Translations under genes and position numbers: made by a program
DNA from: Coleophoma eucalyptorum
Lineage: Eukaryota > Ascomycota > Leotiomycetes > Helotiales > Dermateaceae
NCBI GenBank assembly: GCA_026120035.1
Contig: JALRME010000026.1
Span: 62,001-126,000, forward strand
Direction: 5' to 3'
DNA length: 64,000 nt
Notes under the pieces: model-generated
The model's database searches: none
Told to the model about the DNA's origin: nothing
The model's input: only the letters and a program-made list of their open reading frames with translations
Shown here: positions 12,650-23,910 of the stretch, one piece after another
How positions within the stretch are numbered: position 1 is the stretch's first letter
How the letters are laid out: every line of letters begins with the position of its first letter

Positions 12650-13181
12650 GTTGATACGCCAAGTTGAAGCTTTCAAGACTTGAAAATTGGAATGCTGGAT
12701 ATTGCTTTTCTTACAATTTCTTCATTTATGTCCTTGCATAGCACGGGTGTGTGGCGTTCAGCGGTATGGATCTTTACTGTGGCCACAGATGCATTTGAAT
12801 ATTAGGAGCCTTTTGCTGCTGTAGTGCAGATCATCTACATATGATCTGCCCAAAATCAGTCTATTTTGAAAGGCGGGCGTTGGGGCTCCCGTAATGGACT
12901 GAAAGGGAAAATAAAGGAGCAATATGGGCCCATTCGTTTATTGCTTTTGTTCATGTCAAGATACAATGATTTAATGAAGATCCATGGGCCCATTTATTTA
13001 TTACTTTTGTCAATGTCAAGATATAATGATTTGATGGAATGTGGAATCCTAAGCCTTCATAATACGAGAGCATTACGATAGGGAAGTCTGCTGGGCTGTG
13101 CGACGCTCAATGGCTAGATTAAGCTGTGGCTAACTGAGAGCATTCTCTCTCCTAGATCATCGAAATATTCCGGGTTTAATG
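12650..13181. other. Convergent 3' spacer
   Basis: Separates the plus-strand CID-RRM gene from the minus-strand WD40 gene, so both 3' ends face each other. Apart from the 60-bp tandem duplication nothing recognisable is present. Confidence 0.6.
12924..13037. repeat. Two-copy 60-bp tandem duplication
   Basis: A unit starting ATGGGCCCATT at 12924 is repeated at 12984, exactly 60 bp later, and runs to about 13037 with scattered substitutions, mostly transitions (C/T and A/G). It lies about 275 bp downstream of the CID-RRM gene stop codon, in its 3' flank. Each copy contains the palindromic GGGCCC core. Confidence 0.85.
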
Positions 13182-16100
13182 CTATATGGTGCTGTCTTTC
13201 CGCTTACGCCAACCCCTGAAAATCGAGAATCGTGGACTTACTAATTCGTATACTGGTGGTTCTTCTTCAAATCCTAGCTCTACACGATCCTTAATAAGTT
13301 CCGCTTGCGTTGACATAGCTAATTGACAGAAGTTGAAGTCGAGCCCGTTATTTCTCTTATGCAAGACGTCATCTGAATTCTGCATCTCTGGCAAGCATGG
13401 GAGTCTCTCAATTATTGCCTCTTGCGTTCTGTGGTACTGTTGTTGAACCTCCCACTCAGGCAAAAGTGGTTTGCTCGGATCCTGCTCAATGTGACACTCT
13501 CGTCGAAAGTTGTGTCCGCTGTGGTACAAAGGTCCCTGAACAGCACCACGGGTGGGGTTTGGATGGAGGACAAGCTGGTCGTTATCCAAGTAAGCTCGTG
13601 CAAGATCTCGAGCTGTCTGAGAAACAGGCAAGCTATCATAGGATGTTGGGGGTTCGGGTTCAGGATGTGGGATGACTAATCTTGGTCGCCGTGAATATTG
13701 TGACAGAAGGCCTTTCTTCTCTTCATCAATATCCTCATCTACCGCCAGTAGATGCACAGTACCAGTCGCGTCACCCACAAGGAGTTTAGAGAAGTCCTTA
13801 GAAAATTTTCCAACCAAGATGCCGGCAGAAGTCGTCAATACATTTTTAATGAAAGCTTCACCCCGAGGTGCTTTCACGTTCCATGACTTGAGCTTTCCGT
13901 CAGATGACCCAGTGTAGAAGCGATCAGATGTCTTGCCCCATGCAGCAAATTTAACGCCAATATCGGCAACCTCTCGTGGTAGATCATGAAGAGGGTTATC
14001 AAGTGACTCTTTTTAGTTGGTAATTAGCAAAGCTCTTTCGAAAAGAATCCTTATGGCAGGAGAACATACTGCCGTGTCCTAGGATATGGACTGCCTGGTC
14101 ACTCTGAGAAGTGTCCCATACATAGGTGTTACCGTCTGTGCAACTTGCGGTCACATAGCAATGTATGCTACTGTTTGGCCTATGACTCACATTAGAATTG
14201 TTATATATATATATATATATATATTAAGGAACATAGTCAGCATACATTACTGTAAGTTCGTTTACATCCGATGCCTGGCACTCTAGAGCCTTGATTTGAA
14301 GAAATGCTCCAGATTTGTTTTGGGCAAAAACATTAATTTGGGTTTTGGTGTCAGCCTCGAATGTTCCACAAGGAGTAGTTGCGGCGAAGAAAATTGGCTG
14401 GCTTGGATGCCAAAGTACTTCGAATACGTTCTGAGTACGCGCTGTAGATATGAGAACCTTCGTTCTGTCAAATGCATTCCATAGGCAAAGTTCTCCTGTA
14501 TTCCGTTTGTCTTCTGGAATATCATTATCATCTCCCCTAATACTCCTTGGAGAATAGCCAACGAGCAGGAGATGAGCGACATCGTACGCACTGCCCCACT
14601 GTATTGCAGCCGGAAAGTAAGCCCAGCTATCCTCCCTCTGTAGTTCTTCGGCCTGCGCACAGGCTCGCTCGCCAGAATATGTATCGTAAGAAGAGTTACT
14701 CATATCACCAGGATTGGGATGGTACACCCGTATAGCGTTGTTCCATATATCGACAGCGGTTGCGACAAGGCCATGATGCTCAGAAGCCAACACAAAATTG
14801 ACCTTAGCATCGTGTTTCCAAGTCCCAAGGAGCTTCATTGACGCTCCAGCTTCATGCACATTCCATATTTTGACTGTATTATCAAAACTTCCTGTAAATG
14901 TGTAGTTTGTTTTAAAGTTATAGGACGAAGATACGACAGAGGTATACAGCCAAGGATCTTGCGTGTATCGCATAGAGCGCGTTGCGTTTTCCGCATTGTC
15001 TTCAGCAGTGACTTCTGGGCGCACGATCCGATGATCTGGAATTGCTCTGAGGGTTTTTTCGTTAGTTGACCCTACTAAGAGATTGCCAGGTTTGTTATAT
15101 TGCATGTTGTGATAGTCTGAATGTGCAGTAGCACCGCATACAAAAGTGGTATCGCCTGTCCAGCTTAAAGTGAATATATCACCGCAACAATCACTCCATT
15201 CAACTTGCAGAATCAGGGTATCCTCAAATGTGCTATGAACTGCTGTTTTGAATGAGCGTAGACCATGAGAAGCTCTCGAATGGTCTCCTGCTTCTCGGCC
15301 TCTTAGAAGCGATGTAAGAGAGTTTAAACTGGATCTGGATCCATTCATTCGCGCCGTTTTGGGTTTCATCTTAACGACACTTCGTTGGCTCATGACTCCA
15401 GTAGAAGCATCTTTCAGAAAGGCACCAATGGCTACATGGCTACGCTGACCAAGCAGAGTATGGGCTTTAGAGGATCGTAATTCCGATGCTATATGGTTGA
15501 CTGAATCTGCAAATAACGGCCCCTGATCATGTATGCATGTTGTAAGTTGCATGCCAAGGTCAGACATAGAAGTCCCAGTATTCGGTAGCCTAGCGCTTAA
15601 CAGTGAAAGAAGTTCTTTGATCTCTTCGCTACAAAAGTCGACGTGCAGTAAGCAGTTTTCTAATCCCTTGAAAGTCCTTCCCTGTCTCTGAGCGACCTTT
15701 AGACCTAGTTTGAGAGCTTCTAGGGCCGTAGCTTGGATGTATGGACGTGGGATTATCGGGTCACAGCCTGCGTAGCGTATATTCTGGGCTTTACAGGCTA
15801 TGTTTACAGCCTGAGTGTCTGCAGTTACGTGGTGAACTGCGGCGGCCGGGCCTGAGGCTGGAGCGTCCCCAAAGGGCTCATCCGGGAAGCACTGCAATAA
15901 GCTTGTATTCCGTCTGACACGGCTATGTCGTGGAGCCAGGGGTAATGGGATGCTTTTTGTATTCAATCCATTGCGACGCAATGAGTCCCTCTTGTTTTCT
16001 GGTTTACTACTGAGTGATAAAGCTGGAGATAAAAGTTGGCTGCTTTCTAGCGGTGATCTATTATGCAGAGCTTTGTCAAGTAGAACGCTAGGCCCGTCTT

Positions 16101-17161
16101 CGGAAATATCAGAAGAAGTTTCCAATGGTAGCTTCATATCTTCCTCATATCTGATGATTTTTACTTGACGTTTGCCAATAGCATCTCCTTTAGAGGTGTG
16201 ATCTTGTGCACTTCTCAGCCTCCTAGGAAATGTAACTCTATTAAATTCGCTCTCATCGGCCTCCGAATCTATAGCATAGGCATTCGTCAGCCTACAGGCT
16301 TCCGTATAGAGTATTTCCGCAGTCGCGGGAGACAGGTGCCAACCCTCTTTCTGAAGATTTGGCAAAATGTCTAGATCTTCAATCAGTCTTCTTGCGACCT
16401 TTGAGAAATTAGCAAACTATTCTAGTGAGCAGATTTATTCAGGGTAGCCACCGTTGTAAATATGCTCGGTCCTACACGACGAGTATTTGATGACCTAATA
16501 CGTTCCAGCGTCACGGTTACGGCTTCCTTTACGCATGGAAGAAGATGGTCTTTCAGGAATTTGGCCATGAGTTCGTCTTCGACCTTGTCACTCCGATGAA
16601 GATTGTTTGCGTGTTTTCTCGAGCTGACTTGCCGTGAGCTTAATCTTTGCGCGCGCATTTTAGAAGACTGCGAGAGAAGACTCGGGATAGAATCCCGAGC
16701 AGAATGCCTTTGATAGCGCACAGCATGGTTCCTGGGATTTGTGGCACCTCTCCCCAGATCTCCTTGTGCAATCTTTCCTACCGATACTCTGCGCCTTTTG
16801 TTCGGAAGCTCCGTGGGTTTCGCATTATCCGATCTCAGACCAGAAATATTCCTGTGTGTCCTTCGAACATTGGCGGGCAGGAGCCCAGTGCTGTTGACAC
16901 TTCGGTGGGACGGGGCCGCATGAGAGGTTGATACTGAGTCCACGCGAGGTAATGTGACAACATGGAAGGTCTCGTGGAATGCTTGATGTCGTTTGTCTGC
17001 AGGCAGCGCAGCATTGTCTTCGCTGTCCGTTCCGGTGAGGTCTATTAGAGAATGTGGGACGTACGATCTGTAGTTCGCATCAGTGAGTATTGACTATTGA
17101 CATTGAGTGACGAGGTTTGGGGACCTAGCAAGACGCACGGGAGGCTCTGATCATGAGGCAT
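13182..17161 (-). CDS. Large WD40-repeat protein, Rik1-associated factor 1-like
   Basis: Exons (minus): 17139..17161, 16476..17067, 14246..16416, 14070..14179 and 13182..14008; sum 3723 bp, 1240 aa. Residues 1-600 are polar and Arg/Ser-rich (nuclear-type, with KRRR) and include LIDLTGTDSED near the start; WD40 blades begin near residue 600 (GDIFTLSWTGDTTFVCG, TGSFDNTVKIWNVHE, TASCTDGNTYVWD, TGSSDGKLKSWNV). The WD core resembles fungal proteins annotated as Rik1-associated factor 1 (S. pombe Raf1; Neurospora DIM-9), which with CUL4 and a DDB1-like protein direct histone H3K9 methylation; this assignment is from memory and moderate. The 23-bp first exon and the join at 16417..16475 are my least secure exon calls, but phases fit. 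The intron 14180..14245 contains a (TA)n microsatellite. Reading past a GTAAGT at 13241-13246 is required for the given C-terminus. Confidence 0.75.
14200..14224. repeat. (TA)n microsatellite inside an intron
   Basis: About eleven TA units, lying wholly inside the third intron (14180..14245) of the WD40 gene and making up over a third of it. Confidence 0.9.
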
Positions 17162-18148
17162 ACTGAACACTGAAAAAAGGGAAGGGGTCAAAGACGGTCA
17201 TGATTCCAGCATATCGACACAGCCGGGATTGCTTACAAGACGAAGCTTGTGTGACAAGACAAGGCCTTAACAAAGAGTATTCGGCGATACGAAATGAAGC
17301 GAACAATAACTTGGACGCGACGAGAAGCAACACACGAGGCTGAGAGCGCGTAGAGCAAGGGCAGCACACAAGGGAGGCACCTGGGATCGAATGCGTACCT
17401 TACCTAGGTGGGCAAAAGCGGGAATTGGATTCTGAAACAGTTTCAGTACTGATTTGAGTGCTTCTGGTGATATGCAGCGAGACCCGATCTGAAGTATTGC
17501 AGTCACCTTCAAAGCTCTTTGCAGGTTGCAATGAGATGAGCATCGCGTCTTAAGGTAGGGCGGCGGTTCTGGATGTGCGCAGACGAGCTAATGATTCGGA
17601 ATGATTGGACGAGAAGGCTATTGTTGCTGCAAGGCTGACGAGCCACCACGATAAGGAGGAAATCAGTTGGCTTTTCACCCCTCCCTTTCTGAAGCTCACG
17701 TCCAGTCTCCGTTCTTTCTTTCTTGCGCTTGAGAGCTCAAGATGCATCTGTCACATATATTTGTTTATATTTACTAAGGTAAAGAATCCAATTGCCTGTT
17801 TGATTACATGCAAGGACCTCTTGGTGACCATCTCAAGTGTTCGTGCATTCAAGAATCAGGTTTAGTGCAACGGTGGCTACTGTGTCGTCAACTTATCATA
17901 ACGTGGATGGACAGAAGTGAACTAGGATAGGCTATTTGCATTTCACAGCGTCAAGAATAGCTATTTGATGTCTGTCTTGCAGCTGTTCGACATGGACTGC
18001 CCAGACCTACATCTTTGTTCAGCATGACTATGATCAACCTAGAAATGCTTGGTAAACTGCGATTCCTCCTACTCCGAAGGGCATCGTCGTGCTTGCCCTG
18101 GGCCCCCTTGTTCTAGCCTGTCTGTCGCTGTAGACCGCCTCGCAGGCT
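17162..18148. other. Spacer upstream of the WD40 gene
   Basis: About 1 kb holding the WD40 gene's 5' flank and the 3' flank of the ABM-fold gene. I see no coding frame with protein character. Confidence 0.5.
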
Positions 18149-18750
18149 TTAGACAGGCACTTCGACGTCCTTGCTAGTGTCCAGTTCCTCGTGTCTGCGG
18201 AGATCCATTGGCTTTGCGAGAAGTGGGATCACGTATGGATCGAAAGTCTTCCAGTATGGGTTCTCTATTTAAGGATTAGCAAGGTAAACGATAGCCCCGA
18301 TCAAATCTAACCATACCTAAGTGGTACTTTTGAGACTATATCCGATCAGCGAGTATCCTTTGGGTATGTATGACTTAACTCACTGCCTCGTTCTCGAATC
18401 TTTCCACAATGGTAAATGCCTTTGGGTCATGTACATCTTGCATAACAAGCCAGTCGATTGTCTCGCGGTCCTTTCTGTAGATTCTAGCAGCCTCTACCTG
18501 ATATTGAGGTCAGCAACACAAGCTATAGACAGCATGAAGATATTGCTTTAATCTACAGCACACGATCTGCTGTAAGAACTGGCCGTGAAGCAAACTCTAT
18601 GAGCATAAGTGCAGCTGCACGCCACGGAAATGAAAGCGTAACAGACAGAAGGGAGCTTTGTAGGCGTGCACGTACCAATTTGGCCTTGAGGCGGGCTATC
18701 GAATCTGGGTGGTCATTGCAGTAAAGATGGACTGAAAGTGTATAAACCAT
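18149..18750 (-). CDS. Small antibiotic biosynthesis monooxygenase (ABM) fold protein
   Basis: 107-aa predicted cytosolic protein of the dimeric alpha/beta-barrel (ABM) superfamily. Its members range from quinol monooxygenases to proteins of unknown role, so no substrate is claimed. Exons (minus): 18676..18750, 18384..18497, 18317..18335 and 18149..18264, sum 324 bp. Family-like sequence appears after splicing: MVYTLSVHLYCNDHPDSI, then WLVMQDVHDPKAFTIVERFE, SQKYHLENPYWKTFDPYV, and a polar C-terminus RRHEELDTSKDVEVPV. The third exon is only 19 bp (SQKYHL plus one base), yet phase and protein continuity support it. The first intron (18498..18675, 178 bp) is long for this region. No signal peptide is visible. 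It shares an approximately 590-bp divergent promoter with the DCAF4-like gene. Confidence 0.85.
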
Positions 18751-19336
18751 GGTGAAGCCAGACGAACTCGAGCTGTTTTGGTGAGAAGAGATGTTTCAAT
18801 GAGTCCCAGACTGAAGAGTGGAAGGAGAAGAAAGCAAGGAGGGGCAGCGGCGCTATGTCAAAGAGGGGCTGTAGGTTTTATGTACCTGACGACTGGGGCG
18901 CGCGCCAGTTGGAGTCGCCATCCGACAAAGGTCCGTCAAAAATTCGAAATCCACAAAACTGACATCAGCCGCATAAATTAGCAATTCGGTCTGCAAAGCT
19001 AATGACACCATCAGTTGGAGATTGAGGAAGCTTCGCTAAGGGTTTTCTTGAGAACGTTAACGATACTGCCACTGCCTTACCGCCAATGGTATCTCGGCCA
19101 AGGTAGGTAGGTAGGCTGGTAGGTGCGAAACATCAAGTACAACTCGAAGTCTGACGACCCGCAAGTACAGTTATCTGACTATTTGGGACTCGCTACTACA
19201 CAGGATTCTGGCCGACGTTTTGCAACCAATGTTCTTTACTACCACGCCTGACAACGCTCCATCATCCCACATTTCGCCTGTCGCCCGCCGAGAAGTGAAG
19301 TGGATTAGGTGAAAACGACTTCTTCAACATGTGACG
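18751..19336. promoter_or_regulatory. Divergent promoter, ABM gene / DCAF4-like gene
   Basis: About 586 bp between two start codons on opposite strands. It carries a GGTAGGTAGGTAGG-type repeat near 19100-19125 that is also seen in other promoters of the window. Co-regulation is possible but not shown by sequence. Confidence 0.6.
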
Positions 19337-21111
19337 ATGGACATCCCAGGCTACTATTACGGTAGGATCCAACAACAAGTGCCCTGCGCCACGGCCATAG
19401 GTAAACTGAGTCAGCGGTTAACCATGTAATAGATCAGGACAAGAAGAAATATTTTAAGATTCAAGCCGGAACATCAGGCGCAGCATATTCATCAAGAGAT
19501 GTCAAGAGAAGAAAGATTCTTGATGCTGAGGCCGAAGCTGCCAGAGTGTATTCAGCAAGGCAAAAGGGCAGGATAAAAAGGTCGGCAATACTCAATGCAC
19601 CTGCTGCTGGAGGGATTCTTGAACGAGAGTACGGAGAGTTCCGTCAAGAAGACGTGAATGCCAGCATTCTAGCACGCGGACTCTGTCAACAAGATGACTT
19701 GAAATGGAATAGAGTAATGCTGTCAGGCGTTCCGCCTATTCGTCCTGTTATAAATCCCATCTTTGCGATCCATCAACGACCCGACATAGGACTCTTCACG
19801 GCAGATTACCACTTAGGTATGTTGGCAGTAGGTTGATATCACAACTGTCTTTCAACAGCTTAATACGTGGACACTTCCAGGCTAATAGGGATCTCATAGC
19901 GAACGAAAACACCTTATTGTCCATAAGAGCAAACCTCGAAGATAGTCGCGATGAAGATTCTGACTATGTGAAGCGTATTAGTGCTGCAGAAGGTGTTCTT
20001 GTGCCTGGCTTCTTCGTTGGCAGAGGAAAATCAACGTCACTAAGTGTCCACGAGGAAACTTCTCAGGTCTTGATGACCTGGCTTGCAAGTTCTGATGCGT
20101 CTGGTATTGGCCTCACTAGCTTTGGATATGATGGTGTTGCTGGGGAAGATCAAAGTGAGTAGACTCTTCTCCCTCTACGGGGACAGAAGAGTTGAAACTC
20201 AATTTTGCTCACTCCACATGGCGTGTTATGCTAATGTACTTATAGTGCGACCCAGAGTCCAACTTGGCCCAGGGACGTCTAGAGGTTCAGATGTCAGCGT
20301 CTACTCGTCGGCAGCAGCTCCAGCTAGTTCTTCGTTGTTGTTTGCTATTGGAACTAGCCATGGTATGCTACAAGTTGATAAGACCAGCCAAGACGTCCGA
20401 TGGATCACACCCAAACTCCCCGAATCAATAAAAAACACAGACCAGGCTGAGAGTCCAAGAGATGTGTTTGCCCTTGAATTTCTCAAAAATGATCCTTCTG
20501 TACTGTTATCTGGCGGACGGAAAGGAGTTCTTAGTATCACAGATCTGCGAATCCCTGTCTTTGATGTCAGGGCCGATACCATACAACACCCGAGCTCCAT
20601 CACACACATTAGGCAAATAAATGACCATGCAATCATAGTTGCAGGTCTCAACTCAAGCCTCTGTCACTACGATCTTCGATTTCGGAAAGTGCAGACGCCA
20701 GCAGCGCCAGCATGGCGTGCCAAGTCCACAAGACAGACACAAGTCAACAATGTCTCATACACTGCACCTATTCTCCAATATCATGACTATCATAATCCAT
20801 CACTTATTCCCATCGGGTTTGATATCGATGTCGAATCAGGCCTTGTGGCGGCAGCACAGCAGTCGCAAACAGGCTTGGATGTTGGCTGTATTCATCTCTA
20901 TTCCCTGAGAAGCGGGAATCTGTTGAGGTCAATTCCAGGGGAAAAGATGGCATTCCATGGCAAGGCTAGATCCCAGAACGAAGAGCCAGGTGGCTGGGTC
21001 CAGTGCCTCAGATTCTCGAGAGAAAGCTTGTATTTTGGATCTGCAGCCTTTCCTGGTCTCTGCAGGTATGCATGGGCTGATACGGACCAGTCAGAGCGAC
21101 CAGTCAGGTGA
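19337..21111 (+). CDS. DCAF4/WDR21-like WD40 protein
   Basis: Probable substrate receptor of the CUL4-DDB1 ubiquitin ligase. Exons: 19337..19361, 19433..19827, 19881..20154 and 20246..21111; sum 1560 bp, 519 aa. The N-terminus PGYYYDQDKKKYFKIQAG corresponds to the PGYY-D...YFKL motif that opens DCAF4/WDR21 proteins, followed by a basic helical stretch (RRKILDAEAEAARV). The C-terminal half contains degenerate WD40 blades (LLFAIGTSHGMLQVD, LSGGRKGVLSITDLR, GLNSSLCHYDLRF). The donor of intron 2 (19828..19880) was placed at GTAGGT because the alternative GTATGT nine bases upstream breaks the phase. The function is inferred from family only; CUL4-DDB1 binding was shown for human DCAF4. Confidence 0.8.
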
Positions 21112-21462
21112 AGGTTAGTTTTAAGGCAAAATAGTTTCGATCACAGAGTACAGTAATACTAATCACTTAGGATTCTTAGTAATCCTAGCAATCACAATTA
21201 CCTCACGCATCCCAGCTACTTAGGTCTAGGTGTACCTGTATAGAATCCATGTAAAGATACGGCCCTTTATTGCAATGATCTAGTCTTATACCGAGAACAA
21301 TTACTGTATCTTGCAAAGAAGATTGAAGTCAAGTGCCCGAATAAACAAATTTCACCATGTTGCTTGAACGCCAGACGACCTCCTACCCAATGCATATGCC
21401 CCTTTTGTTATTATCCTCAAAACGCCGCTTATATGCAAACAGCTATACCGATGGGATTTCCA
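21112..21462. other. Convergent 3' spacer
   Basis: About 350 bp between the stop codons of the DCAF4-like gene (+) and ssl1 (-). It is AT-rich, with nothing else recognisable. Confidence 0.6.
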
Positions 21463-22907
21463 TTACCCGTTCCCATTTTCCATCTCTACATCTCCAATCT
21501 CCAAAGTCATCCTCGTGTCACTTTGACAACCAGGACAGTTGTGCACCACCTCGTGAGCAAAGACATCGCAGTCGATGCAAAAGTGGTTGCCGCAGACTTC
21601 GCAAGCATACCTGCCACTTTCGCTCGTACCTTTGATTTCCACATCCACTTTTGACTGACCTACACCATTCTGATGAGGCTGCAGTTTGTCGTTAGGAATC
21701 TCTGGGAAGGCCGACAAACAAGAGTAACAGGATTTGGATTTACGGGCAGCAGACCAAGATACCTCTACCCAGTTCTTCAGGGGAAATAGATGATGGTATG
21801 AACGAGCCAAATGAGTAGAGAGAATGAGGGTCAATCCACAAGCTGGGCACTCAGCTGGCAAGCTGCATACCTTGCTCTCACACCTGGAGCACAAATACCC
21901 TCCTCGGCTAAGCTTACTGTGGCAAGCACAAAAGCTCATGCTTTTCCCTGCCCCGGATATCCTGGAGGGGAAGCCCATCATGAGCAGACTTGACTGAGAT
22001 TGTTTTTTCGTCCGGGTTACCGGAGGAGTAGTTGATGCCATCACCAGCTCCCGGAAATGCTGTTCATTAAGCGCCACATTGTAGTTTCCATCATCGCCAG
22101 CATTAGTCTTCGAACAGATTTCGGCGCAGATAGCTACCTGAGCTGCTAAGCCAACAATCGAGACTCGGATACGATCTGTGATCAGGGACGTTATTGTCTC
22201 GTGAATATCTCCGGGATCGCTAGTCAGGAGCGCTCCATATATGATCAGCACTTCACGAGTACCGTGCGAAGGAGCATGAAATAGCGCAGCACGGCTCATC
22301 TCCAATGCATTCTGCAAACTTGGGTTTCCTTGTGCTTCCTCTCTTTGAAGCCTGCGCAGCTTCTCGAGGTGCTCCGTGGGATTTCCACTCATGTCGCTGA
22401 CCCTTATAGCAATGCCATCCCGCATGCCAATAACCCCAAGCTGAGAAATAGGATTCTGTTCAAAATACTCAGTCACAAATTCGGATGCATACCGCAAGGT
22501 GAGGAGGTATCGTGTAGGACGGAGGTCCTTCTCCACCATCGCAAACGAGAGATCGAGGACGAGGATAAGATGTCGAATAATACCGCGTTGCAGAGGTGTA
22601 GTATCCTTGAGTAATCTGCAGCCTGAATTAACAACAATCTTTCAAATACCCTTTGCACCGCAGCATACCTTTTTCTCTTGGAAGCCTCTCTCAGGCCTTC
22701 GACCGTAGAGTTGATACTTCCATCTGCTCCCTCAACAACATTGTCCCAACTCCTTTGAATATCCTCCCAAGCAGCCCTTCTCGTGCTTGACCCTGCAGCT
22801 GGGCCACTGGATCTTGTGCCATGAGTGTTGCTCGCAGATGCCTGATGGGACCCAACATCATCATCAGAGAGGTCGTCTGCCACATATTCCCCGTCCGAAT
22901 CTGCCAT
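21463..22907 (-). CDS. ssl1: TFIIH core subunit Ssl1 (p44)
   Basis: Subunit of general transcription/repair factor TFIIH; it binds and stimulates the XPD/Rad3 helicase and has a RING-like C-terminus. Exons (minus): 22669..22907 and 21463..22615 with a 53-bp intron; sum 1392 bp, 463 aa, close to yeast Ssl1 (461). After an acidic, Ser-rich N-terminus comes the Ssl1-like vWA domain (RGIIRHLILVLDLSFAM, DLRPTRYLLTLRYASEFV), then a zinc-binding segment (CACHSKLSRGGYLC, CESKVCSLPAECPAC) and the terminal C4-type module (CEVCGNHFCIDCDVFAHE, NCPGC). All expected Cys pairs are present. Intact and ordinary for the family. Confidence 0.96.
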
Positions 22908-23910
22908 ACTATCCTCGGTATCGAGCTGTTCGCCTTGGCTAGGAACAAAATGATAATATGACGCGAAAGGGAAGGCTGAATGATTTTGGCGACCGTGCCT
23001 CTGATTGGTCGGTATCTCGCACTCCCCCCCGGCTTGTTAGCCTTGTAGATCCACTAATTTTGCCGTGCCCTCTGTCCTAGATGGGTAGTACAATCATAGT
23101 CTGAACCAAATTCAGGGCCAAAGACAAACGGTTATGCTTATAAAAGTATTTCTTGAGCGAATGTCGACCTATAATTAAGGACGATTCCAAAGTTAAAATT
23201 TGATTTCTGGTTTTATGCAGCGAAGCCTCAACCAGCAGGCTAATAAAGAAACGATGATAGTACATGTTGAGAGTTGGTAGCTACACCTAGTTTCTTCTAG
23301 GTCTTACGTCCTGTGGTGGTGTGCGCACTTTGGCCCAAGAAGAGTGCGTAAAGTACGAAACATAAGTATAACGAAAGATGCTTGGGTGAGGAGGGGGTTT
23401 TCTGGCTCTACTTTCGGCGGAGTGTTGATGGGCTCAATTTCGACCAGGTAGGTAATGCGAGTGACGGTGCTAACAAGCACTTTGGCAAGGATATCAAATC
23501 ACAGCAGCGACACGAAGGGACAAAAGGCAAATAACCCAAATATTTCTCAAAAGGCGTTGATTGATTATAGAAAGAACTTTCTTCTTTCCAGCTGATTATG
23601 CGTCCCAGGGTATACTACTAGCAAAATTCAATACGTACAAACCACTGCCGCAAGCTGCCGCAGCCTCACAGTACCTAGGTATCCTCCGCTTACCACGTTG
23701 TAATAAACGTGCCTACAAATCCCTTCCACTCGAATTATAAACTTCATGCTTTTTCGCCTTAGGCATATCTCATAATACCTTCTTTCCTTCTTTTCGTAAT
23801 AGCGTTACTTGAACCTGGATTCTGTGTATTGGTGATTTCAAATCAAGGGATCTGTTTTGCTTGTAATAAATGCCGAAAACTCCACGCTCCTCCAATGTCA
23901 TAAACTTCTA
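22908..23910. other. Spacer upstream of ssl1
   Basis: About 1 kb with the ssl1 promoter and the 3' flank of the Chs7-like gene. An AGGTAGGTA string occurs near 23445. No gene seen. Confidence 0.5.

Noticed and set aside
13215..13250. GTAAGT at the 3' end of the WD40 gene as a further intron donor
   Set aside because: The only close acceptor gives a 26-bp intron, too short to splice; reading through gives an ordinary stop 19 codons later.
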